NCBI GenBank assembly: GCA_900635465.1
Contig: LR134135.1
Location: forward strand, 62,001-126,000
DNA: 64,000 nt
Direction of reading: 5' to 3'
Origin: Lelliottia amnigena
GTDB lineage: Bacteria > Pseudomonadota > Gammaproteobacteria > Enterobacterales > Enterobacteriaceae
The notes under the pieces are model-generated. The model did no database searches and was not told the DNA's origin. It worked only from the letters and a program-made list of their open reading frames with translations. This document shows, one piece after another, positions 1 through 10,082 of the stretch. A program made the translations under genes and the position numbers. Every line of letters starts with the position of its first letter. The stretch's first letter is position 1.

Positions 1-2
1 AA

Positions 3-3000
3 ACCAGCCGTTCATCCGTGACGTATCAGGGAAGTAGCGTCAGCGCGGGCGGCGATCTCATCGTCAATGCCGGACACAATATCGATCTCACCGCCAGCGA
101 CGTCAAAGCCGGCGGCAGCGCGGGACTGAGCGCGGGCAACGATCTGAACCTGAACGCGGCGCAAACCAGCGAAAGCAGCCGTAACGGGAAGAGTGAATCG
201 CACAGCACCGACGTCGATCGCACGACGATTTCTGCAGGTGAAAACCTGGTGCTGAAAGCCGGACAGGACATCAATGCACAGGCGGCAGCGCTGGCGGCGG
301 AGAAAAACGTCGGGCTACAGGCCGGACGCGATGTGAATCTCGCGGCCCAGTCGACCGGCGAAGGCGACAGCTACAAGTCGAGCAAGAAAACCGTTATTAA
401 CGAGTCCGTGCGCCAGCAGGGAACCGAAATCGCCAGCGGCGGCAACACCGCGATTATCGCCGGACGTGATGTGAATGCGCAGGCCACGCAGGTGACCGCG
501 CAGGGCGATATCGGTGTGGCTGCGGGTCACGACGTTAATCTGACGACGACGACGGAAAGCGATTACTACTACAAAGAGCAAACCAAAACCAAGAGCGGTT
601 TCCTCAGCAAAAAAACCACCCATACCATCCAGGAAAGCAGTGCGACACGCGAAGCCGGAACGCTGCTGAGCGGGGATAACGTGAAGGTCACGGCGGGAAA
701 TAACCTGCTGGTGCAAGGCTCTTCGGTGGTCGGCGACGGTGAAGTGGGGCTGAAAGCCGGTAACAACGTCGATATCGTGGCGGCCACCAACAGCAACACC
801 GACTGGCGCTTCAAAGAGGAGAAAAAAAGCGGCCTGATGGGAACCGGTGGAATTGGTTTCACCATCGGCAGCAGTAAATCCACGCACGATCTGCGCGAAA
901 GCGGCACAACCCAAAGTCAAAGCTTTAGCACCGTGGGCTCAACGGGCGGCAATGTTGATATCGCGGCCGGTAATCAGCTCCATGTCGGCGGTGCGGATCT
1001 GGTGGCGGGCAAAGATCTCGCGCTGAAGGGCGATAGCGTCATCATCGAACCGGGGCACGATAAACGCACGCGCGATGAGACGTTTGAACAAAAAGCCAGC
1101 GGCCTGACAGTCGCCCTTTCGGGTGCGGTAGGGAGCGCGATTAACAGCGCGGTGCAGTCGGCGCAGGCAGCGAAAGAGGAGAGCGATGGCCGCGTGGCGG
1201 CGTTGCAGGCCACAAAAGCGGTGCTCTCCGGCGTGCAGGCGGGACAGGGTGTCGCGCTGGACGCCGCCAGGGGTGAACAGCCTGAAAACACCAATACAAT
1301 TGGTGTCAGTGCCTCGCTGACCACGCAGAAGTCTAAATCTGAACAGCATGCGAAAAGCGATGCGGTGACGGGCAGCACGCTGAATGCGGGCAATAACCTC
1401 TCCATCATCGCGAACGGGAAAGGCAAAGGCCCGAATAGTGGCGATATTGTGATCGCGGGCAGCCAGCTGAAAGCGGGCGGCGACACCACCCTGGATGCAC
1501 AGAACGATATTGTGCTCGCAGGGGCAGCGAACACTCAGCAAACCAGCAGCAAGAACAGCAGCAGCGGTGGGGGCGTTGGGGTCGGTATTGGCGTCGGCAG
1601 CGGTGGCTGGGGCATCAGTGTATTTGCCAACGCTAACTCTGCGCACGGCAAGGACAAAGGCAACGGTACCGACTGGACCGAGACCACGATCGACAGCGGC
1701 AAAACCGTGACCATCAACAGCGGGCATGACACGGTACTCGACGGGGCGCAGGTCAACGGCAATACAATTATCGCTGACGTCGGTCACGACCTGCTGATGA
1801 GCAGCCAGCAGGACACGAATAAATACGATAGCAAACAGACCAGCGTGGCGGGAGGAGGCAGCTTCACGTTTGGCTCCATGACCGGCTCGGGCTACATCAG
1901 CGTCAGCCAGGATAAGATGAAGAGTCGCTTCGACTCCGTGGCCGAACAGACCGGGCTGTTTGCCGGTGCTGGTGGCTTCGACATCACCGTTGGCAATCAC
2001 ACTCAGCTCGACGGTGCGGTCATTGCTTCGACGGCGACGGCAGATAAAAATAGCCTCGACACCGGGACGCTGGGCTTTAGTGATATCCACAACGAGGCGG
2101 ATTTTAAAACTCAGCACGCGGGCGGCTCGTTTAACAGCGGGGGCAGTATCGCCGGGCAGTTTGCCAGCAATGCGGCAAGTACCCTGCTGGCAGGCGGTGG
2201 GAGCAAAGGCCACGCAGAGGGAACATCTCAGGCAGCAATCTCTGACGGCTCTGTCACCATCCGCGATAAGGCCAGCCAGAAACAGGACGTGGCAGACCTG
2301 AGTCGCGACACGGCGCATGCCAATGACAGCATCAGCCCGATCTTCGATAAGGAAAAAGAGCAGAACCGCCTGAAAGCGGTGGGGCTTATCAGTGATATCG
2401 CGGGTCAGGCCGCAGACGTAGCCAGATCGCAGGGCGAGCTGGCCGGGCGTAAAGCAGCGAAAGACCCGGCATCACTGGAAGAAGCACGCCAGCAGCTGGC
2501 TGTTGAAGGAAAAGCGGTCACAGATGCTGCTGTGGAACAACGTGCGTACAACAATGCGTCGTCGCTCTATGGCACGGGTGGTGCGGTTCAGCGCGGTATT
2601 CAGGCAGCCACAGGAGCCCTGACCGTGCTGGCTGGTGGTGGCGACCTTGCGGGCGCACTGGCAGCGGCATCGGCCCCGGAGCTGGCAAATATCATCGGGC
2701 ACCATTCTGGCCTCAGCGACAATGACGCGCTGATAGCTCATGCGCTGCTGGGCGGCGTGGTGGCCTCGTTGCAGGGTAAGAGTGCCGGTGCAGGTGCTGC
2801 GGGAGCATTGACGGGAGAACTTGCCGCACGCGCCATAAAAGCGCAATTGTTCCCGGGTAAAGATAACCGCGATCTGGATGAAGCGGATAAGCAACTGGTC
2901 AGCAACCTGGCAACGCTAGCATCGGGACTGGCAGGGAACATCGTCAGCGGTAACGCCAGTGGCACGACGGCGGGCGCTCAGGCCGGGAAAAATGCGGCTG

Positions 3001-3650
3001 AGAATAACCTGCTCGGTAAGGCTCTGGTAGAAGGGTGTGCGATTGCAGCTCCCTGTCGTACAAAAGTCGCTGAACAGTTGCTGGAAATCGGGGTCAAAGC
3101 CGGTATTACTGGCGCCGTGGCGAAAACACTTGCCGACAAGCTGACTGCTGATGAACTGGATCATCTTGTTACCCTTGAAATGATGGGTAATGATGAGGTC
3201 ACCAGTAAGTATCTCAGTTCGCTGCAGGATAAGTACGGTTCAGGGAGTGCTTCGAACCCGAATATTGGCAAGGATCTGACGGATGGTGAGAAAGCAGAAC
3301 TTGGCGGTGCGGGTTCAGGCTCGCCGGGAGGCTGGGAGCCGCAGGATGAGGAGAATGCGCGGAACAGTCAAAAGCAAAATATTACTGTTGAGGATTTAAC
3401 CTCGACATCATCGAAAGGGCCTGAAACTACAGGGCGTTCAAAACTTTTCGAAAGAACAGGTGGTAGTAATGCTGCTAATAAAGAGTTCGATGCCTTATCT
3501 CCCACAGAAATTAAAGAAATACCAAGCGGAAGGGTCGGTAAACTACCCGATGGGCGAACGGTTATCGTACGTGAGCGTAGTACTGATGGTCGCCCAACTT
3601 TGGAGATCCAATCAGGGAAGAATAGGATCAAATTTAGGTATGACGAGTAA
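3..3650 (+). CDS. cdiA: CdiA contact-dependent inhibition exoprotein, C-terminal part (5' end outside window)
   Basis: The frame is open from base 3, so the gene begins before the window. About 1215 residues are visible. They start with haemagglutinin-type repeats (alternating GG/AG-D-L and A-G-N motifs) that form the surface filament, then a DUF637-like part (ELANIIGHH, about 2680-2710). The AENN version of the VENN junction lies at 2997-3008. After it comes a pre-toxin segment ([15 protein letters not shown]) and a short toxin domain ending near [12 protein letters not shown] and NRIKFRY. The toxin looks like a small basic BECR-fold RNase; this is inference from its style, not a proven family. 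CdiA is exported by CdiB (outside the window) and delivers its tip into touching cells. Bases 740-3007 are repeated at 14420-16687. Confidence 0.93.
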   Translation, partial: TSRSSVTYQGSSVSAGGDLIVNAGHNIDLTASDVKAGGSAGLSAGNDLNLNAAQTSESSRNGKSESHSTDVDRTTISAGENLVLKAGQDINAQAAALAAEKNVGLQAGRDVNLAAQSTGEGDSYKSSKKTVINESVRQQGTEIASGGNTAIIAGRDVNAQATQVTAQGDIGVAAGHDVNLTTTTESDYYYKEQTKTKSGFLSKKTTHTIQESSATREAGTLLSGDNVKVTAGNNLLVQGSSVVGDGEVGLKAGNNVDIVAATNSNTDWRFKEEKKSGLMGTGGIGFTIGSSKSTHDLRESGTTQSQSFSTVGSTGGNVDIAAGNQLHVGGADLVAGKDLALKGDSVIIEPGHDKRTRDETFEQKASGLTVALSGAVGSAINSAVQSAQAAKEESDGRVAALQATKAVLSGVQAGQGVALDAARGEQPENTNTIGVSASLTTQKSKSEQHAKSDAVTGSTLNAGNNLSIIANGKGKGPNSGDIVIAGSQLKAGGDTTLDAQNDIVLAGAANTQQTSSKNSSSGGGVGVGIGVGSGGWGISVFANANSAHGKDKGNGTDWTETTIDSGKTVTINSGHDTVLDGAQVNGNTIIADVGHDLLMSSQQDTNKYDSKQTSVAGGGSFTFGSMTGSGYISVSQDKMKSRFDSVAEQTGLFAGAGGFDITVGNHTQLDGAVIASTATADKNSLDTGTLGFSDIHNEADFKTQHAGGSFNSGGSIAGQFASNAASTLLAGGGSKGHAEGTSQAAISDGSVTIRDKASQKQDVADLSRDTAHANDSISPIFDKEKEQNRLKAVGLISDIAGQAADVARSQGELAGRKAAKDPASLEEARQQLAVEGKAVTDAAVEQRAYNNASSLYGTGGAVQRGIQAATGALTVLAGGGDLAGALAAASAPELANIIGHHSGLSDNDALIAHALLGGVVASLQGKSAGAGAAGALTGELAARAIKAQLFPGKDNRDLDEADKQLVSNLATLASGLAGNIVSGNASGTTAGAQAGKNAAENNLLGKALVEGCAIAAPCRTKVAEQLLEIGVKAGITGAVAKTLADKLTADELDHLVTLEMMGNDEVTSKYLSSLQDKYGSGSASNPNIGKDLTDGEKAELGGAGSGSPGGWEPQDEENARNSQKQNITVEDLTSTSSKGPETTGRSKLFERTGGSNAANKEFDALSPTEIKEIPSGRVGKLPDGRTVIVRERSTDGRPTLEIQSGKNRIKFRYDE
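740..3007 (+). repeat. 2.27 kb direct repeat, copy 1 (inside cdiA)
   Basis: Nearly identical to 14420-16687 with a constant offset of 13680 bases; I see only scattered single-base differences. It ends exactly at the AENN codons, where the two copies change to different toxins. Confidence 0.95.
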
Positions 3651-3656
3651 TCATAT

Positions 3657-4040
3657 ATGTCTGAAAAATTGATTAAAATCCCCCTTGCTGAGGGTTCTCT
3701 TCATAATAGTCAACTTGAGGATTTTCGATATTCCTCTGGTTCCCTAGAGTTGATTTTATCTTCAGGTGATAACGCTGAAGGCAGCAAAGTTAAGGTGCTG
3801 TTCGATTGGATTTATTCCTTCCGAGTGACGGATGAAGGTGACCTATTGAAAATGCAGGAAGAGCAAAAAGGGATGATGCTTACAGGACTTTATCGCGTTG
3901 AAAAATCTAAATATCTAGAATGGTTTAATGAGCAAAACGGTAATATACATGATGGAGTCGTTCATTATATGTTCTCAACTATGGACGATGTAATAGATAT
4001 TTTAGCCTCTATTAGTCCTTCAATATCAATTAGTAATTAA
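3657..4040 (+). CDS. cdiI: CdiI immunity protein for the tip of the main CdiA
   Basis: A 127-residue acidic protein starts 6 bases after the cdiA stop. I do not recognise a named family. The core has LFDWIYSFRVTDEGDLLK and a C-terminal segment DDVIDILASI, which suggests a small alpha/beta cytoplasmic protein. Its place directly behind the toxin domain, the low GC compared with cdiA, and the terminator behind it are the standard layout of a CDI immunity gene. It should bind and neutralise only the toxin encoded just upstream. Function is inferred from context. Confidence 0.75.
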   Translation: MSEKLIKIPLAEGSLHNSQLEDFRYSSGSLELILSSGDNAEGSKVKVLFDWIYSFRVTDEGDLLKMQEEQKGMMLTGLYRVEKSKYLEWFNEQNGNIHDGVVHYMFSTMDDVIDILASISPSISISN

Positions 4041-4045
4041 CAATA

Positions 4046-4073
4046 ATCCCGGCCACCACGCCGGGATCTTTTT
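4046..4073 (+). terminator. Rho-independent terminator of cdiA-cdiI
   Basis: Perfect stem ATCCCGGC (4046-4053) and GCCGGGAT (4060-4067) with a 6-base loop, followed by CTTTTT. The same stem closes most other immunity genes in the array. Confidence 0.88.
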
Positions 4074-4078
4074 ACCCG

Positions 4079-4317
4079 TCAGCCCCTGACTGGCTCGATC
4101 ACCAGTCGTCCCTGTTCCACGCTGACTATCACCGGCGTATCGGTGCTGAATCCCGCTTCTGCCAGCCAGTTGCCGTTCAGGCGCCGGCTGGGGCCGCTGG
4201 AATAGTACGTGGTCATGCAGGTGCGGGGGTCAAAATGCCGGATACTGACATAACCGATCTTCATCCGCCGCGTGCTTTGGAAAGGGTTCTCTGTGACGTT
4301 GAATCGCGCTTAGCCAT
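4079..4317 (-). pseudogene. SymE-like protein, N-terminus frameshifted
   Basis: The open part (4079-4264, 61 residues) reads MKIGYVSIRH, then RLNGNWLAEAGFSTDTPV and VEQGRLVIEPV. This is the SymE toxin signature: a swapped-hairpin AbrB-like fold with L-x-G-x-W-L-x-E-A-G-F. A better start with a Shine-Dalgarno (AGGAG) lies at 4317 and gives MAKRDSTSQRTLSKA, but one base is missing near 4270 compared with the copy at 6663, so this start runs out of frame. The gene lies antisense right behind the cdiI terminator. An almost identical copy sits at 20461-20701. It may still be translated from the internal ATG at 4264. Confidence 0.7.
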
Positions 4318-4332
4318 AATAACTACTCCTGA

Positions 4333-4489
4333 CTAGTTGTTGTGGTCAGCGGCGAAGACGAGGCGGCGGCGCTGGCCCTGCTGAAATCCCCCGACCTTGC
4401 AGCGCGCATCACGGCAGATATGGCGGCGTGCGGGGTGGTTGGCGAGAGTACCAATCTGCTGACCGGGTATCTGGCGGCGGTATCGCGCA
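4333..4489 (+). pseudogene. Fragment of an integrative-element primase/helicase-type protein
   Basis: The frame reads [13 protein letters not shown], then [12 protein letters not shown] and [11 protein letters not shown] before it breaks into CdiA sequence. This stretch resembles the segment ahead of the P-loop in CHC2/TOPRIM-type primases of genomic islands, from memory of that family. Only about 50 residues remain, with no start and no ATPase motifs. It marks a deletion or recombination joint between the SymE-like remnant and the next CdiA fragment. Confidence 0.4.
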
Positions 4490-6160
4490 AAACAGTCTGG
4501 ATACCGGCACGCTCGGCTTTAGCGATCTGCAAAATGAAGCAGATTATAAAGTGAGCCATACGGGGATCAGCCTGAGCAGCAGTAAGCCATCGGGCGGTGA
4601 TTTTTCGATGGGTGGGATGATTTCAGCGGCAAGCCATAGTGGGCACGCAGAGGGCACCACCCAGGCGGCGGTGGCGAACGGTACCATCACCGTGCGCGAT
4701 ACCGCTAACCAGAAGCAAGATGTGGCAAACCTCAGCCGCGATACCGAAAACGCCAACGACAGCATCAGCCCGATCTTCGACAAAGAGAAAGAGCAAAATC
4801 GCCTGAAAACGGTTGGCCTGATTAGCGATATTGGTAGCCAGGCAGCGGATATTGCCAAAACCCAAGGCGATATCTATGCCCTGGAAGCGGCGAAAAAAGA
4901 GGTGCCTGCCCTTAAGGAAAACGCCACAGATAAAGAGCGCGAACAGTATGTGAAGGATTTGCGCAGTTCCCCGGCTTATCAAAAAGAGATGGCGAACTTT
5001 GGTACGGGCAGTACTCTCCAGCGCGGTATTCAGTCGGTAACAGCAGCGCTTCAAGGGCTGGCAGGCGGCAATATCGCTGGCGCACTGGCGGGAGCGTCTG
5101 CACCGGAGCTGGCTAATATTATCGGTCATCATATGGGTATTGATGATGACCCTGCGACCAAAGCGATTGCCCACGCCATTCTTGGCGGTGCAGTAGCGGC
5201 GTTGCAAGGTAACAATGCAATGGCAGGGGCCGCGGGGCTGCCGTTGGTGAAGTGATTGCCAGCCAACTTTACCCGAATGTACCGAAAGATAAACTGACAG
5301 AAGATCAAAAGCAGACGATCAGTACGCTGGCATCTATCTCAGCGGGAATAGCCGGAGGGTTAGCAGGCGATAGCACATTGTCAGCAGCGGCGGGCTCGCA
5401 GGCTGGCAAAAATGCGGTTGAGAATAATGCGCTGGGTCCGAACAGCTTCGGAAAAGGCATGGCTGATATGGGGTTATCCCAGCAGTCGCTTGCAGCCAGT
5501 ATGATCCAGAATGGCGCTACGGCAGATGAGTTAACAGAAGCACTGATTAAAAACTCACAGGGTCAGATACCTGAAGGGCAGGATGCCGTTAAAGGTCTGT
5601 TGACTGCCTGGGGCGAATTCTTTGGGGTTCCGGTCAGTGCGTTGACCGCAAATGGAGAAATGACACCGCAACAAGCGGCGGAAATCCTGGCGAGTGGTGT
5701 GCCGACGAGTGAAGCAAAACTGATTCAGTATGTAGCAGCTAAAGCGTTTTTATCTGTTGCGAAAAGCTCCGATCTTGGATTATCACCTGCAAACCAGAAA
5801 TATGTGGATATCCTTTCGCCGGAAGCGAAACAGCATATTTTATATGGGGATAGCACCACATAAGGTGGACATCTGTATCCCGGAAATCCAGGCAAAACAG
5901 TTTTCCCTCAAAGTTGGTCAGCAGACAAGGTTGTTCATACTGTGAGTGATATAGCCACTTCACCCGATACCAAATGGTTTGCCCAGACCGGAACGGGCGG
6001 GACGTATACAAATGCAGGAAGACCAGCAAGATGGGTTGCCTGGGAAGAGCGAGAGGGTGTTAGAGTTCGTGTGGTATACGAGCCAGCTAGTGGGAAAATA
6101 GTAACAGCGTTCCCGGATAATAATCCGACACCTCCAGCTTTAAAGCCAATTAAGAAATAG
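4490..6160 (+). pseudogene. Orphan cdiA-CT module with EndoU nuclease toxin, broken twice
   Basis: A CdiA fragment begins at [12 protein letters not shown], parallel to base 2053 of the main cdiA but clearly divergent, so it comes from another allele. It runs through ELANIIGHH to the junction AVENN at about 5416-5430. One base is missing at the GGGG run 5234-5237, which shifts the frame. The toxin part from about 5440 ends in an EndoU domain: HILYGD (5833), GGHLYPGNPGK (after 5864), SDIATSPDTKWF and GKIVTAFPDN. An in-frame TAA at 5861-5863 separates HILYGDSTT from GGHLYPG. The same frame continues cleanly to 6160, so this is a single nonsense change. EndoU toxins are metal-independent RNases with a catalytic His pair. 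No native start codon is present. Confidence 0.85.
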
Positions 6161-6170
6161 TGTGGTCGCA

Positions 6171-6422
6171 ATGGATATTAATGACAAAATTAGATCTTTA
6201 GGTGAAGGGTTAAAGGACCGATTGGATCCTTCGCTAGTTGACTTTGCCCTAGATTATATTGGGTTCTCAGAGAACGTATTAGCATTCGAAACGCTATGTG
6301 ATCACATCGCTGATTATGATGTTGTGATTAGCAAAGATGAATACACACAAGTGCTTAAAATAGCTAATGATCTTGGACTAGAAATAGATAGTAGATATAC
6401 ATATATCAATCCAGAGAAATAA
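6171..6422 (+). CDS. MafI-family immunity protein
   Basis: 83 residues: MDINDKIRSLGEGLKDRL, VDFALDYIGFSENVLAFE, CDHIADYDVVISKDEY. This matches the MafI immunity family known from Neisseria MafB toxins, which often partner EndoU toxins. The ATG at 6171 is 10 bases past the toxin stop. A GTG at 6162 is possible but less likely. The gene is intact although its toxin carries a stop, so it can still protect. A terminator follows. A decayed relative is at 14134-14396. Confidence 0.82.
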   Translation: MDINDKIRSLGEGLKDRLDPSLVDFALDYIGFSENVLAFETLCDHIADYDVVISKDEYTQVLKIANDLGLEIDSRYTYINPEK

Positions 6423-6442
6423 CATCCTGATAGCTATGACTA

Positions 6443-6470
6443 ATCCCGGCCTCAGGACGGGATCTTCTTA
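6443..6470 (+). terminator. Terminator behind mafI
   Basis: ATCCCG (6443-6448) pairs with CGGGAT (6458-6463), followed by CTTCTT. It is a weaker version of the array's common terminator. Confidence 0.7.
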
Positions 6471-6477
6471 TTAACCG

Positions 6478-6663
6478 TCAGCCCTTAACCGGCTCTATTA
6501 CCAGTCATCCCTGTTCCACGCTGACAATGACCGGCGTGTCGGTGCTGAATCCCGCTTCTGCCATCCAGTTACCGTTCAGGCGCAGGCTGGGGCTGCGGGA
6601 AAACCAGGTGGCAGTGTAGTTGTGGTGGTAAAGATGCCGGATACTGACATAGCCGATCTTCAT
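6478..6663 (-). pseudogene. SymE-like protein cut by a stop codon
   Basis: Starts MKIGYVSIRHLYHHN and contains LRLNGNWMAEAGFSTDTPV and VEQG, then an in-frame TGA at 6505-6507 where the sister copies have CGA (Arg). Homology continues after the stop to 6478. In this copy the upstream part (FSKAQRR) is in frame with MKIG, which shows that the 4264 and 20653 copies lost one base there. Confidence 0.65.
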
Positions 6664-6713
6664 CCGCCGCTGTGCTTTGGAAAAAGATCTTTGGCGTAGA
6701 ATCGCGTTTACAG

Positions 6714-6887
6714 GCTCTTTAACAGCGATGGGGAAAGAGAAAACGGGGAGCAAAACCGCGTATCGGGGCACTGGTGCCTTTCCATCAAAATACAGTGGGG
6801 AAAGTACTTCTAACCTGTTGAGTGTTCTGGAAAAACTCTGCACAGGCTGCTGAATCCGCGTCAGAGAGAGTTGTTGTTGAGAATAAC
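6714..6887 (+). repeat. Array-specific repeat ending at VENN, copy 1
   Basis: About 174 bp from CTCTTTAA to GAGAATAAC, closely similar to 11810-11989. One frame reads KYSGESTSNLLSVLEKLC then stops in both copies. The last 40 bases encode ESASERVVVENN, giving the reading frame into the orphan toxin that follows. Confidence 0.75.
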
Positions 6888-7646
6888 GCGCTCAGTGATG
6901 TACTGGACGCGGTATCTCAGAATAAGACACCTCAGCAGGTAGCGAAAGAACGTATCGAGGCAGAAAACGAGCGCTATAAGAAAGAAAACTGTGCCGGGAT
7001 GAGCGCAGAAGCGTGCTCTGTGAAAATGTACACTCAGCGTCAGGCAGAGCTGAAAGATATGGCTTCGTTTGGCGTAGATTTTGTTCCTGTCGTTGGTGAT
7101 ATTAAGAGCTTTGCGGAAGCACAGAGCGCACTGGATTATCTTGCCGCAGCGGTAGGGTTGATACCGGGTGCCGGTGATGCGGCAGGAAAAGCCATCAAGG
7201 CGGCGGAAACGGCACTGAAGAAAGGAGATGTAGCTGAAGCGTCGAGGCTGATCAATAAAGCCAGCGATGATATCTCCGCCTATAATGTGGCGACATACCC
7301 AAAGCTGAAAGACGATCTGGTACAACAGAACCTGAGTAATATTGCGAAGCAGGATCCGAGGCTTGCAGCAGTGGTTAAGGGAGACAACGGCAAGCTGAAT
7401 TATGGTGTTGGTTCAGGCTCAAAAACGGAAGCAGATGAGCTGGGGAAAATTTGGGTGGGTGACGGCGCAAGGCCACTTAGTGATGGAAAAGGTTTAATAA
7501 GCGCTGATGGAACTCGTGTTTATCGCTATCCTGCATCGAAGCCAAATACACCAGAGGAATTAAGCCCGACAGGTGTTCAGGCTAATTTCGAAACACTAAT
7601 AGATGGAAAAAAAGTCGGTAATGCACACATGGTGATAACTCAATGA
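6822..7646 (+). CDS. Orphan CdiA-CT toxin fragment (Imm8-type pair)
   Basis: 274 residues from a GTG. The junction is RVVVENNALSDV (about 6867-6905). A pre-toxin domain follows with [16 protein letters not shown], then [20 protein letters not shown] and [20 protein letters not shown], almost the same as in the 16688-17060 module. The toxin proper spans roughly 7290-7646 and ends GKIWVGDGARPLSDG, SADGTRVYRYP, GVQANFETL. I do not know its fold or activity. There is no obvious ribosome binding site and no signal peptide, so it is probably silent unless recombined behind the cdiA N-terminus. The frame is fully open, unlike most sister modules. Confidence 0.78.
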   Translation: MFWKNSAQAAESASERVVVENNALSDVLDAVSQNKTPQQVAKERIEAENERYKKENCAGMSAEACSVKMYTQRQAELKDMASFGVDFVPVVGDIKSFAEAQSALDYLAAAVGLIPGAGDAAGKAIKAAETALKKGDVAEASRLINKASDDISAYNVATYPKLKDDLVQQNLSNIAKQDPRLAAVVKGDNGKLNYGVGSGSKTEADELGKIWVGDGARPLSDGKGLISADGTRVYRYPASKPNTPEELSPTGVQANFETLIDGKKVGNAHMVITQ

Positions 7647-8005
7647 AAGGACAACTCAAATCCTTAGGAGTTAATTCTGCTGATTACACTCCAGAAACTT
7701 ATCAACCTGAAGAGGTTGACTGCTTTGGTGTATGGATAAATTTGTGTATTGGCCCTGAAAAGCAAGCGGGAGGACATGATTATCAAGTATTAGTTTGTAC
7801 CCCCGAATGGTTGGCTAAAAACCGCTGGGTACCGGGGTTAATGCGCCACACTCTTCTGGTTCGCAAATACGATCTGGATGAAATTAAAAAGACGATTACA
7901 GATTATATCGAGGAGTGCGAGGGGGAAGACTGGATGGAAATAGCGCAAAAACTTTCTCGAGTATTCGCCTGGGAATATGAAGACTACCAGCCTTACAAAG
8001 GCTAA
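7643..8005 (+). CDS. Imm8-like immunity protein
   Basis: 120 residues, ATGA overlap with the toxin stop. Features: MKGQLKSLGVNSADY, DCFGVWINLCIGP, LVCTPEWLAKNRW, KITDYIEECEGEDWMEI-like C-terminal half and FAWEYEDYQ. This pattern fits immunity protein family Imm8. Imm8 proteins pair with several toxin types, so the family does not reveal the toxin's activity. A strong terminator follows. Confidence 0.75.
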   Translation: MKGQLKSLGVNSADYTPETYQPEEVDCFGVWINLCIGPEKQAGGHDYQVLVCTPEWLAKNRWVPGLMRHTLLVRKYDLDEIKKTITDYIEECEGEDWMEIAQKLSRVFAWEYEDYQPYKG

Positions 8006-8012
8006 GCGAAAT

Positions 8013-8041
8013 TCCGGCCACCGCGCCGGGATTTTTTTTTT
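8013..8041 (+). terminator. Terminator behind the Imm8-like gene
   Basis: Stem TTCCGGC/GCCGGGA region with a tail of nine or ten T. Same design as the other module terminators. Confidence 0.85.
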
Positions 8042-8655
8042 GCTTCGCAATTATTTCGATAAATACTGAATCCATTCCGGCAGGCTATTTTACGATAGCC
8101 TGCTTCTCACCTCAAAATCCCCACACCCCTCGCAAGATTGCATCTTGCATGATTATTGTTTAAATTCATATGGTTAATTGGAAAATGTTATGGTGATTTT
8201 AACGCCGGATAATGAAACAGAGTCGCCGACGACTCTACATAGACTCTGATTAGAGTACACTCTAGAGTCTGATTAGAGTATGCCCACATGTAGCAAGGCT
8301 TTAAGTGGAGTATACTCTAGAGTGCACTCTGATTTTTACAGGGAGTAGAGTCGTCATTTTTTAGCCATTGAATCTGATGTGAATCCCATAAATATTATTA
8401 ACGACTCTAATCCGACTCTACAAAAAAGGCGAATAATATCAGTATAAATAACTCTCAAAAATATTTTAATAAAAAATGAACCGTGATGTTTTATTTGTAT
8501 CGCAGAGAAACGACTGGGTGGATCTACTGTTGATAATTTTTTTTGTTGCGATAGTTAATTCAAATTAATGAAATTTAGTGCAACTTATTGCAACAAGAAC
8601 TGGCATTAATGAAATTTAATGCAACTTAACGAAACTCCCCTGATTTGGTCTTTAG
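8042..8655. other. Gene-free AT-rich region with palindromes and direct repeats ahead of the recombinase
   Basis: No convincing gene in 600 bp. An inverted repeat GCAGGCTAT/ATAGCCTGC lies at about 8080-8103. Between 8219 and 8421 the pentamers ACTCT and AGAGT occur more than ten times and often form palindromes, e.g. AGAGTCG-N4-CGACTCT at 8219-8236 and ACTCTAGAGT. Two 24-bp direct repeats starting ATTAATGAAATTTA lie at 8564-8587 and 8605-8628, differing at one base. They may be recombinase, operator or replication sites; this is speculation. Confidence 0.6.
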
Positions 8656-8890
8656 TTGCATTATCTGACAGAGGCACGTTACCGACTGTATACACAGTCG
8701 CGTGCTAAAGGGTTGCCCTTTGAATCCCTTCCATGGGTCGCCAAAAATAAGCCTACTATATTACTTCTGGTATCGTTTTATTTATCGATGCGTAATCATG
8801 CGCCCCTGTGCACGGGCGTGCATGATAATGCGGAACAGAGCGTGAGTGATGCATGGTGATGCGTGGGAAAAGCATACAGGAGCATCAGTC

Positions 8891-10039
8891 ATGCGTAACA
8901 GTACATTAAAACTGCATCTGCAATATCATGGCAGAGGAAAAATAGTCACAGTGAAAGACAGTCAGGCAGTCGGTCCTGCCTCCGACCCGAAAAGCCTGTA
9001 TAACCTGCTGCTGCGGTTCGTGGCGTGGCGACGGGAGCGCAACTGGTCAGAAACCACGCTTAAGGTGCAGACCCATCACAGCTACCGCTTCATCCTGTGG
9101 GCGGCTGAACGCGGTCTGCACCATCCGGCAGAGATAACGCGTCCGGTGCTGGAACGCTACCAGCGTCATCTGTACCAGTACCGCAAACGCAACGGCGACC
9201 CGCTGACCACCCGGACCCAGCGCACGGCCGTACAGCCGATACAGGTGTGGTTCCGCTGGATGACCCAACAGAACCTGTTACTGGCGAACCCGGCGGCAGA
9301 CCTTGAGCTGCCGAGACTGGAAAAGCGCCTGCCGCGTTACATCCTGAGCGTGGATGAAGTGGAGCAGGTGCTGGCGCTGCCTGACCTGACGACTCCCGGC
9401 GGTATCCGTGACCGGGCGCTGATGGAAGTGCTGTGGTCCACGGGCATACGACGCAGCGAGGCCGCAGGACTTGAGGTATACAGCGTCGATGCGAACCGCC
9501 GCACCCTGACCATCGTGCAGGGCAAGGGAAAGCAGGACCGTGTGGTGCCGGTGGGTGAACGTGCGCTGTGGTGGATACAGCGTTATCTGCATCATGTGCG
9601 GCCGCAGTTGCTGGTCAACCCACACTGTAAAGCACTGTTCATCGCACTCGATGGCGTGGAAGGGCTGGGACCGAACGGCATCACTAACACCGTCAGTCAC
9701 TACATGAAAGCTTCCGGGCTGGTTGCGCACGAAAGCTGCCACCTGTTCCGTCACGCGATGGCGACGCAGATACCGGGGAACAGCGCAGACCTGCGCTGGA
9801 GACAGGCGATGCTGGGCCATGCCAGTGTTGAATCCACGCAGATTTATACGCAGGTATCGGTGCGGGCGTTACAGGCGGTGCATGCCACGACGTACCCGGC
9901 AGAGCGTGACGCAGAAGTGCTGACAGATGACGTTGCCGCAGGCATCAATAGCGGTGACAGTCTGAGTGCAGAGAGCGTGTTCACCCGTCTGTCGGAGAAA
10001 TACAGATGCATGGCAAAAGATGACAATACGGAAGAGTGA
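8891..10039 (+). CDS. XerC-like tyrosine recombinase
   Basis: 382 residues from ATG 8891, chosen for the AGGAG 9 bases upstream. The track from GTG 8846 lacks such a site. N-terminal core-binding SAM-like domain, about residues 35-130 (LYNLLLRFVAWRRERNW). Catalytic domain: Arg in STGIRRSEA, Lys in VQGKGKQDR, HLFRHAMAT (H-x-x-R), LGHASVESTQIYTQV (His and the Tyr nucleophile). All catalytic residues are present. Near the active site IPGNSADLRWRQ replaces the usual MLENGADLRWIQ, still seen in the remnant at 13580-13916. It cuts and joins DNA at specific sites. GC is high compared with the flanking modules. It is followed by a RelB/RelE-like pair, so this may be a small mobile cassette inside the array. 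Confidence 0.9.
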   Translation: MRNSTLKLHLQYHGRGKIVTVKDSQAVGPASDPKSLYNLLLRFVAWRRERNWSETTLKVQTHHSYRFILWAAERGLHHPAEITRPVLERYQRHLYQYRKRNGDPLTTRTQRTAVQPIQVWFRWMTQQNLLLANPAADLELPRLEKRLPRYILSVDEVEQVLALPDLTTPGGIRDRALMEVLWSTGIRRSEAAGLEVYSVDANRRTLTIVQGKGKQDRVVPVGERALWWIQRYLHHVRPQLLVNPHCKALFIALDGVEGLGPNGITNTVSHYMKASGLVAHESCHLFRHAMATQIPGNSADLRWRQAMLGHASVESTQIYTQVSVRALQAVHATTYPAERDAEVLTDDVAAGINSGDSLSAESVFTRLSEKYRCMAKDDNTEE

Positions 10040-10082
10040 CATCATAATGACAACACAACTGACACCACGTGAGGTTATGACG

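Noticed and set aside
939..2318. Long antisense open frame (459 codons) inside cdiA, repeated at 14619-15998
   Set aside because: It mirrors the GC-rich, repeat-structured cdiA codons, shows no domain, and is copied only because the DNA is copied. A shadow frame.
8656..8859. 67-codon open frame before the recombinase
   Set aside because: It starts at TTG inside an AT-rich repeat zone, has no ribosome binding site, and matches nothing I know. Possibly a worn fragment, but not supported as a gene.
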